Of a stretch of 5,997 nucleotides of DNA, positions 1-5,997 are shown piece after piece (within the stretch, counting starts at the first letter, position 1; every line of letters begins with the position of its first letter). The stretch is from the NCBI GenBank assembly GCA_043754435.1, contig JAYUUS010000053.1:1-5997 (forward strand), given 5' to 3'. A model generated the notes under the pieces. That model had not been told where the DNA came from. It searched no databases and saw only the letters and a list, made by a program, of their open reading frames with translations. The position numbers were made by a program, and so were the translations under genes. Origin of the DNA: JANNYA01 sp043754435. GTDB lineage: Bacteria; Pseudomonadota; Gammaproteobacteria; Xanthomonadales; SZUA-5.

Positions 1-1
1 C

Positions 2-3000
2 ACCAGCGATCAAACACTGGCTGCCTACAAAGGCCGAGTGGCGTCGCGTGACGCCTCATCCGTGACTGAAAATGCTCCTTTCGCCTCAACAACGGGATCG
101 GCCGCCACCTTCTTGCACATTAATACAGCGGTTGCCACCCAGCTTGAAGGCAATGGTGCAGCGGTCTCGGGTATTACCGACGATTTTGACGGTGATGTGC
201 GCAACGCCACGACACCCGATATTGGTGCTGATGAATTTAACGGCATTCCGCTTGATCTAAACGGGCCAGCGATCACCTACACCCCGCTGGCGAATACCAC
301 ATTATTTACCAACCGCGTGCTGGCTGTGTCGATCTTTGATCTATCAGGAGTCGCCGGCGGCGGCTTTACACCGCGTATTTATTTCCGCAAAGGGGCTGGG
401 GCCTATGTTTCCACCCAATGCACCGCCGGTACGGCACCAAACTACAGCTGCACCATTGATAGCGCCTTGATGGGCGGTGTTGCAATAGGCGACGTGATTA
501 ATTATTTTGTCATTGCGCAAGATACGCTTGGCAATGTCAGCGCAAGCCCAGGTGCTGGTTTGGTGGCATCAGATGTAAATACGGTTTCAACCCCTCCCAC
601 CACGCCCCAGAGCTACACAATTGTTCCAGTCACTGCGGGAACTATCAATGTTGGCGCTGGCGAAACCATCACATCGTTAACGAACACGGGTGGTCTGTTT
701 GCCGTCCTCAATGCAAGCGTGTTGACCAGCAATATCGTGGTTAACATCACCTCTGATCTCACGGCCGAAACTGGCACGGTTGCCCTTAATCAATTAGCAG
801 AAAAAGGCGTTGGCAATTACAGCGTAAACATACGCCCAGTAGGCGCTCGCGAAGTGCGTGGCTCGGCAGTTGCGCGACTGATCGACTTCAATGGTGCGGA
901 TCGGGTGACGATAGATGGTCTAAATGCCGCAGGTAATTCTCTGTTGATTCGCAATGAAGGCGTTGGGGAAATCGTTCGCTACATCAATGACGCCAGCGAC
1001 AATAACTTGTTGAACTGCGTGCTTGAGGGCGGCGCGGGTGTTACCGCAGTGAATGTTTCGACCGGCACCGTAACCGGCAATGACAACATCCGCATTGCTG
1101 GCAACATCGTTCGTGACCGTACCGTGCCCACTGCAGGCCTGCCGTTTAACGGCATTGGTTCGACTTCCGCAGCAGTTACCGGGCTTAACAGTAACCTGAT
1201 CATCGAGAACAATCAGATCATTAATTTTGGTCAGGCCGGAATTTTCATCGGCGTGGGTTCCGACAATGTCACGATAGCCAGTAATCAGATCCGTCAAACT
1301 GCAGTGCGAGCAACCTCGTTGCTGGGCATAGCGATTAACGGGATGAGCGGCAACAACGTGGTGCGCAACAACGAGATCCGTGATCTGGAAACGACAATTG
1401 CTGCCGGGACGCTGACCGGTATTTCTGCTGGTACCTCAGTGGGCACAAACCAGTACACGGAAAACACCATTCGTGATCTGCGCTTCTCCGGCACCACCGG
1501 CGAAACGCGGGGCCTCAACATTGGTGATGTGCGAACGGCGGTCTTTGCACGCAATCGCATTTTCGGTCTGCAAAGCAATGCAGCCGCAACTGGCGCACTG
1601 ATCGGTATTCGCTATAACGGCTCCAGCACCCAAGCAAGCAACGCCACAGTTGTCAACAACTACATCAGTTTGGCACCAACAGCGGTGGGTGCGTTCCCGG
1701 TGATTGGTGTCTTTGACTTTGCCTTCACTAACAACACTATTTCGGTTGATTACAACTCAATATTTGTCGCGGGTACTGCCAGCGGTAGTACATCAAGTTG
1801 GAATTACCAGCGTGGTGGCGGTACGCCGACATTCTCCACCTTGCGCAATAATATCCTCTATAACAATCGCAGCGGTGGTACGGGCAGTCATTTTGCGATC
1901 GGTGATCAGTCGGTCAATACGGGAACCTGGACGTCGAACAACAACGTTTATTTCGGAAACGGCGCCACGCCAGCCAGCTACTTTGACCTTGGCACAGCAG
2001 CTGCGGGAACGCCTGTTAACTTTGCGACTTGGCAAGCAGGCCCACCCACGCGCGACGCTAATTCGGTCGCTGCACTGGCCAGTAGTATTACTTTGAGCAA
2101 CTTCTTCGTCGATGCGGCGAACGGCAATCTCAATCTCTTAGCGACTGCCACCCAAGCGATCAATGCGGGCACGCCAATCGCCGGCATCACGACGGACATT
2201 GATGGCGACCTGCGCTCCGCATCGGCACCTGAAATCGGTGCCGATGAATTGCCAAGCTACACCGTGGGCGGCACCGTTAGCGGCTTAGTTGGAACCGGGT
2301 TGGTGTTGCAAAACAACCTCGGCAACAACCTCAATATCACCGCCAACGGCAGTTTCACCTTCACCTCTCGGTTGGACTCTGGTGCCGCCTATAGCGTGAC
2401 GGTGCTGACTCAGCCCGGCACACCTGCTCAAACCTGCGCAGTCAGCAATGGCAGCGGCACAATCGGTGCGGCGAACGTGACGAATGTTGTGGTCAACTGC
2501 ACCACCAACACCTATACGGTTGGCGGCAGCGTGACCGGCTTGACGGGCACCGGCCTGGTGCTGCGCAATAATGGCGGCGACAATCTGTCAATCAGCGCAA
2601 ACGGTGCATTCACCTTCGCCACACCGGTGGCTAGTGGTGCGACTTACGCGGTAACAGTGTTAACCCAGCCCGGCGCACCGACGCAAACCTGCACAGTGAG
2701 CAATGGCAGCGGCACCATGGGTGCGGCGAACGTTACCAATGTCGTAGTCAACTGCACTACTAGCACCTATACGGTTGGCGGCAGCGTCACCGGCTTGACA
2801 GGCACAGGTCTGGTGCTGCGCAACAATGGTGGCAACAATCTAGCGATCAGCGCAAACGGCGCATTCACTTTTGCCACACCGGTAGCGAGTGGTGCGACTT
2901 ACGCGGTGACAGTATTCACCCAGCCCGGCACACCGACGCAAACCTGCACAGTCAGCAACGGCAGCGGCACCATTGGTGCGGCCAATGTCACGAATGTCGC

Positions 3001-5997
3001 AGTCAGCTGCACCACTAGCACCTACACAGTTGGCGGCAGTGTGACCGGCTTGACAGGTACAGGTCTGGTGCTGCGCAACAATGGTGGCGACAATCTAGCG
3101 ATCAGCGCAAACGGCGTATTCACTTTTGCCACACCGGTAGCGAGTGGTGCGACTTACGCGGTGACCGTGTTCACTCAGCCCGGCACACCGACGCAATCCT
3201 GCACAGTCAGCAACGGCAGCGGCACCATTGGTGCGGCGAACGTGACGAATGTCGCAGTCAGCTGCAGTACCAACACTTATACGGTTGGCGGCAGCGTCAC
3301 CGGCCTAACAGGCACAGGTCTAGTGTTGCGCAACAATGGTGGTGACAATCTGGCGATCAGCGCCAATGGCGCATTCACCTTTGCCACGCCAGTAACGAGC
3401 GGTGCGACTTACGCGGTGACCGTGTTCACTCAGCCCGGCACACCGACGCAATCCTGCACCGTGAGCAACGGCAGCGGCACAATCATTGCGGCGAACGTGA
3501 CGAATGTCGCAGTCAGCTGCACCACTAGCACCTACACAGTTGGCGGCAGCGTGACTGGCTTAACGGGCACCGGCTTGGTGCTGCGCAACAATGGTGGCGA
3601 TAGTCTGGCGATCAGCGCAAACGGCGCGTTCACATTTGCCACACCTGTGGCGAGTGGTGCGATTTACACAGTGACCGTGTTCACCCAGCCTAGCGCACCG
3701 ACACAAACCTGCACAGTAAGCAATGGCAGCGGCACCATTGGCGCGGCCAATGTCACCAATGTGTCAATCACTTGTTCCGCTAACAGCTTTATGGTTGGCG
3801 GGTCAGTCAGTGGCTTGACGGGCACAGGTTTGGTACTGCGCAATAATGGCGGCGATAGTCTTGCGGTCAGCGCAAACGGTGCATTTACCTTTGCCACACC
3901 TGTGGTGAGCGGTGCGACTTACACGGTAACCGTGTTCACCCAGCCCGGCACCCCGACCCAAACCTGCACGGTAAGTAATGGCAGCGGCACTGTTGGTGCG
4001 GCGAACGTGACGAATGTTGCAGTTAGCTGTACGACTAACACCTATACGGTTGGCGGCAGCGTGAGCGGCTTGACAGGCACAGGTTTGGTGCTGCGCAACA
4101 ATGGTGGCGATAGTCTGTCAATCAGCGCAAACGGCGCATTTACCTTTGCCACACCGGTGGCGAGCGGTGCGGCTTACGCAGTGAGTGTGTTCACTCAACC
4201 TAGTGGTCCAACCCAAACCTGTTCCGTAAGCAATGGCAGCGGCACAATTGGCGCGGGGAATGTCACTAATGTGTCAATCACTTGTTCCGCTAACAGCTTT
4301 ACGGTTGGCGGATCAGTCAGTGGCTTGGTCGGCACAGGTTTGGTGCTTCGTAACAATGGCGGCGACAATCTGGCGATCAGCGCAAACGGCGCATTTACCT
4401 TTGCCACACCGGTGGCGAGCGGGGCGACTTACACGGTGACCGTGTTCACTCAACCCGGCACACCGACGCAATCCTGCGCAGTCAGCAATGGCTCTGGCAC
4501 CATTGGTGCGGCGAACGTGACGAATGTTGCAGTCAACTGCACCACCAACACCTACACGGTTGGCGGCAGCGTGACTGGCTTGACGGGCACCGGTCTGGTG
4601 CTGCGCAATAACGGTGGCGATAGCCTGGCGATCAGCGCAAACGGCGCATTTACCTTTGCCACACCTGTGGCGAGCGGTGCGACTTATGCAGTGACCGTGT
4701 TCACCCAGCCCGGTACACCGACGCAAACCTGCACCGTAAGCAATGGCACCGGCACTATCAGCTCCGCCAACGTCACCAACGTCTCGGTGGCCTGCGTAGT
4801 CAACAACACCGCGCCAACGATCACGCCTGCAATTGGTGTGAGCCGTCAGCAAGGAAGTGCGGCGAGCAGCAGCACCATTGCCACGGTTAGCGATCTAGAG
4901 CAAACCGCAGGCAGCTTGGTGGTGACTGCACCAACCGTTCCGGCTGGTTTGACCTTAAGCAGCATCGTCAACACCACGGGGACTGTTTCCGCCAATATTG
5001 CCGCTGCCTGTTCGGCAACAATCGGCGCAAATACCATCGGCTTAAGCGTCAGCGATGGTTCGTTGAGCACCGCAGGCAATTTGAGCGTCAATGTGACCGC
5101 CAACAGTGCACCGGTTTTGGGCACCTACGCCGCCACCGCAATAGCAACCGGAGGGTCAGCCGCAGTCACGCCGTCCGCAGCACCGACAGATAATGGCTCA
5201 GTCGTCACATTGACTGCCGCTGCACCTGGCTTTACCGGCACCTTCACGGGTAATCCAAGCACCGGCGTCATCAGCATCAGTGGCGCGGCACCGGCATCGG
5301 TCACACCTTATGTCGTTACGGTCACAGCAACCGACAACTGCGGGCTTGTCAGCACGCGGATGTTTAACTTGACGGTCAGCAACACCGCCAACTTAGATGT
5401 CAGCAAAGACGATGGTGTAACCACCTATCGTGCGGGTGATCTGTTGGTCTACACGCTGGTATTGCGCAACTTAGGGCCGGATTCAGCCAACGGCGCGGTG
5501 TTTACCGACACCGTGCCAGCGACGCTGGTGGGTGCCACCTGGGTGTGCTCGGCGGCAAATGGTGCGGTGTGCCCTCAAACCTCTGGCTCGGGCAGCATCA
5601 ATGCCACGGTAGCGACATTGCCAGCCACGGGTCGGTTGACTTACACCCTGCAAGCCAACGTTGCCACGCCAATCCCTGCGCAGATCAGCAACACTGCACA
5701 AGTAAGCATTACCGGTTTAGCGCTCACTGACCCGCAGTTAGCCAATAACAGCGCCACCGATACCGACTTGCCTGAGGCGATTTTTGCCAACGGTTTTGAA
5801 GATCCAATCGTGTTGATGATCGACAAAGCCAATGGTCAGCAAAGCATCGCCTTGAGCAATTTGGTTTCACTACTAGACGACACGGCACGCATTGTCTTTA
5901 GCGCCAACGACGCCAATGGCGAAGCCTTACGCGTCTATGGCCGTATCAATGATGCGGGGGAAGTTGAACTTGCATTAGCGCTACGCAACGCTGACGG
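2..5997 (+). CDS. Giant modular surface/secreted repeat protein, internal fragment (both ends missing)
   Basis: The frame starting at base 2 is open across the window: 1998 full codons, no stop and no frameshift. Start and stop lie outside, so the full protein exceeds 2000 residues. Order of modules: end of a beta-helix with an IGADE motif (residues 3-79), Ig-like module (about 87-200), complete beta-helix with a second IGADE motif (204-749), ten 85-residue repeats (753-1602), two cadherin/Ig-like modules (1603-1793), DUF11-like module (1794-1922), IFANGFE motif, and a truncated C-terminal segment. Composition is rich in Gly, Ala, Thr, Ser, Asn and Val and poor in Lys, with cysteines in pairs. 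This is typical of exported proteins that fold outside the cytoplasm. No enzyme active-site motif was recognised. The signal peptide and any anchor or secretion signal would lie outside the window. An adhesin or stalk-like surface role is inferred from architecture only. The coding call is very secure; the function is not. Confidence 0.95.
8..238 (+). other. C-terminal end of an upstream beta-helix module with IGADE closing motif
   Basis: Residues 3-79 contain LAAYKGRVASRDASSV followed by DDFDGDVRNATTPDIGADEF. The D-x-DGD-x-R...P-[DE]-IGADE pattern is the hallmark of the choice-of-anchor Q type region that closes many bacterial beta-helix surface proteins. The segment aligns colinearly with residues 674-750 of the same protein (FATWQAG..TRDANSV..., then DIDGDLRSASAPEIGADEL), with only about a three-residue length difference. 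It is therefore the end of a second beta-helix copy, most of which lies upstream of the window. The family name is recalled from knowledge; the internal homology is visible directly. Confidence 0.75.
260..601 (+). other. Ig-like/fibronectin-like linker module between two beta-helices
   Basis: Residues 87-200 begin NGPAITYTPLANT and contain VLAVSIFDLSGV, PRIYFRKGAGAY and DVINYFVIAQDTLGNVSASPG. Alternating hydrophobic beta-strands and the closing YFVIAQDTLGN strand match the Ig/FN3-like modules that commonly sit beside beta-helix regions in secreted bacterial proteins. Two cysteines at residues 140 and 150 could form a disulfide in an oxidising compartment. The exact family is not assigned. Boundaries are approximate, and the segment from about residue 185 is a Thr/Pro-rich linker (VSTPPTTPQ). 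Confidence 0.55.
611..2251 (+). other. Right-handed parallel beta-helix module (PbH1-like coils)
   Basis: Residues 204-750. The module opens with SYTIVPVTAGTINVGAG and an entry coil FNGADRVTIDGLN at residues 296-308. It then runs through many short coils of the N-x-I-x-x-N-x-I type, for example SNLIIENNQIINFG, NVTIASNQIRQ, NNVVRNNEIRDLE and TFSTLRNNILYNN. Regular Asn ladders and Ile/Val strands at about 20-25 residue spacing are the signature of parallel beta-helix repeats, as in pectate-lyase-like folds. No catalytic Asp/Lys/Arg motif of a polysaccharide lyase or glycosidase was recognised, so a binding or structural role is more likely than enzymatic activity, though activity is not excluded. 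The module ends at the IGADE motif directly before the tandem array. Confidence 0.75.
2153..2248 (+). other. Second choice-of-anchor Q type closing motif (DIDGD...IGADE)
   Basis: Residues 718-749 read QAINAGTPIAGI, then TTDIDGDLRSASAPEIGADE. This fits the consensus A-I-[DN]-A-G...D-I-D-G-D-x-R...P-[DE]-IGADE seen at the end of beta-helix regions in exported bacterial proteins. It is a cleaner match than the copy at the start of the window (DDFDGDVR). In the named family an anchor signal often follows; here the array of 85-residue repeats starts only four residues later. Confidence 0.75.
2258..4807 (+). repeat. Tandem array of ten 255-bp (85-residue) coding repeats
   Basis: Units start at 2258, 2513, 2768, 3023, 3278, 3533, 3788, 4043, 4298 and 4553. 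Every step is exactly 255 bp, with no indels. Each unit opens with [YF]-[TM]-VGGSV-[TS]-GL. It continues with GTGLVLRNNGGD at unit residues 12-23, SANGAFTFATPV at 28-39, SGATYAVTVFTQPG at 41-54, Q[TS]C at 58-60 and VSNGSGTI at 62-69, and ends with ANVTNV and a cysteine at residue 81. The first unit is the most divergent (GTVSGLV, LQNNLGNN, SRLDSG). The last departs at its end (GTISSANV, VVNN). Central units differ mainly by synonymous changes; units 3 and 4 differ at about 19 of 255 positions by hand count. The predicted all-beta content and two conserved cysteines suggest independently folded domains forming a stalk. I recall similar VGG-type repeats in large proteobacterial surface proteins but cannot give a confirmed family name. 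Confidence 0.95.
3533..4552 (+). repeat. Higher-order 510-bp duplication: units 6-7 mirrored by units 8-9
   Basis: Bases 3751-3817 and 4261-4327 are 67-nt blocks, exactly 510 bp apart, that differ at only three positions by hand count. Both encode NVSITCSANS at a unit end followed by an F-initiated unit (FMVGG or FTVGG). No other unit pair has the SANS/F junction. Units 6 and 8 also share TQPS[AG]PTQTC, unlike the TQPG form elsewhere. A two-unit block was therefore probably duplicated or gene-converted as a whole, after which point changes accumulated. Confidence 0.8.
4808..5101 (+). other. Cadherin/Ig-like module A
   Basis: Residues 1603-1700 begin TAPTITPAIGVSRQQGS and include STIATVSDLEQTAGSLVVT, TVSANIAAACSATIG and GLSVSDGSLSTAGNLSVNV. 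The N-x-APTIT opening, VSD and LSVSDGS strands, and ending on an NVTANSAP junction match tandem Ig/cadherin-like modules of secreted bacterial proteins. It follows directly from the last repeat and may share the stalk role. One cysteine (AAACSA) is present; a pairing partner is not obvious. The subfamily is not assigned. Confidence 0.55.
5102..5380 (+). other. Cadherin/Ig-like module B
   Basis: Residues 1701-1793 begin NSAPVLGTYAATAIATGGS and contain PTDNGSVVTLTAAAPGF, GNPSTGVISISGAAPASV, and the closing strand PYVVTVTATDNCGLVSTRMFNLTVS. The TGVISIS...Y.VTVTATD[NG]CG layout is that of putative-Ig/HYR-like modules, where a D-N-C-G turn precedes the last strand. It continues the beta-sandwich series from module A with no linker. 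The assignment is by recognised pattern only. Confidence 0.55.
5381..5767 (+). other. DUF11-type beta-sandwich module
   Basis: Residues 1794-1922 read NTANLDVSKDDG, then YRAGDLLVYTLVLRNLGPDSA, FTDTVPATLVGATWVCS, GAVCPQTSGSG, LPATGRLTYTLQANV and ISNTAQVSI, ending LTDPQLANNSATDTD. This matches the DUF11 (PF01345-type) pattern: a V.K......G..V.YT..V.N.GP.....V.DT.P plan, a W-x-C...C-P cysteine pair (residues 1849 and 1857) and the N..A.V terminal strand. DUF11 modules are common in large surface proteins of bacteria and archaea; no enzymatic role is known. Of all modules here this family call is the firmest. Confidence 0.85.
5774..5803 (+). other. IFANGFE motif following DUF11
   Basis: Residues 1925-1934 read EAIFANGFED. 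I recall a short [IL]F-x-[ND]-GFE motif near the C-terminal end of many exported proteins in Xanthomonadales/Lysobacterales-like bacteria, often straight after DUF11 or similar modules. Its function is unknown to me. Here the frame continues for at least 64 more codons, so it is not the very end of the protein. Confidence 0.45.
5804..5997 (+). other. Start of an unassigned C-terminal segment, cut by the window edge
   Basis: The segment begins at residue 1935 and runs to the window edge: PIVLMIDKANGQQSIALSN, then LVSLLDDTARIVFSANDANG, then ALRVYGRINDAGEVELALA. It is clearly more charged (Asp, Glu, Lys, Arg) than the upstream repeats and looks like a mixed beta domain. I do not recognise the family. 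It may be a C-terminal export or anchoring domain, given its position after the IFANGFE motif, but that is inference. Confidence 0.4.

Noticed and set aside
920..1633. Overlapping minus-strand ORFs opposite the beta-helix region
   Set aside because: The + strand frame is continuous there, with clear beta-helix coils. The antisense products show no family features and overlap one another in different frames.
1704..2096. + strand ORF of 130 codons in another frame
   Set aside because: It lies out of frame inside the beta-helix coding sequence and gives an Arg/Leu-rich product without domain features.
611..2251. Pectate lyase or polygalacturonase enzyme
   Set aside because: The fold resembles these enzymes, but I could not identify a catalytic motif, and the context is a structural repeat protein.
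2258..4807. CRISPR array or non-coding satellite
   Set aside because: The repeats are 255 bp, contiguous without spacers, in frame and conserved at protein level with synonymous variation.
4313..4852. Minus-strand ORF of 179 codons antisense to the repeat array, and similar antisense ORFs at 3664-3897 and 4195-4407
   Set aside because: They are mirror images of the repeated + strand codons. The 3664-3897 and 4195-4407 products resemble each other only because they overlap the 510-bp duplicated block. Composition (Cys, His, Arg rich) and lack of any recognisable domain argue against real genes.
5774..5803. IFANGFE as the C-terminus of the protein
   Set aside because: The reading frame continues without a stop to the window end, at least 64 codons further.
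1..5997. Mobile element, transposase or integration site
   Set aside because: There is no transposase-like protein, no terminal inverted repeats and no interruption of the single reading frame.

Overview
The whole window lies inside one very large protein-coding gene on the + strand. The reading frame starting at base 2 is open from end to end: 1998 complete codons with no stop, plus two bases of the next codon. Neither the start nor the stop codon is present, so no promoter, ribosome binding site or terminator of this gene can be seen. No intergenic DNA, RNA gene, CRISPR array or mobile element is present. The smaller ORFs in other frames and on the minus strand are shadows of this gene.

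The protein is a modular, secreted or cell-surface type. From N to C it has: the tail of an upstream beta-helix module ending in a DFDGD...IGADE closing motif (residues about 3-79); an Ig-like/fibronectin-like module (about 87-200); a complete right-handed parallel beta-helix module closed by a second DIDGD...IGADE motif (about 204-749); ten head-to-tail copies of an 85-residue module (753-1602); two cadherin/Ig-like modules (about 1603-1700 and 1701-1793); a DUF11-type module (about 1794-1922); an acidic, aromatic IFANGFE motif (within 1925-1934); and the start of a further C-terminal segment cut by the window edge. It has no recognisable catalytic motif. The best reading is a surface or extracellular filament or adhesin-like protein in which the repeats act as a stalk or spacer. 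That role is inference.

The most notable structure is the repeat array at 2258-4807: ten units of exactly 255 bp with no insertion or deletion. It carries a superimposed 510-bp (two-unit) pattern that suggests expansion by blocks of two units. The array is almost uncharged (no Lys, Glu, His or Trp in 850 residues). Every unit keeps two cysteines at the same positions.

The organism is probably a Gram-negative bacterium of moderate GC content (roughly 55-60% by eye). The combination of beta-helix/IGADE modules, VGGSV-type repeats, DUF11 and an IFANGFE motif recalls large exported proteins of Xanthomonadales/Lysobacterales-like gammaproteobacteria. That placement rests on remembered family resemblance and is low confidence.
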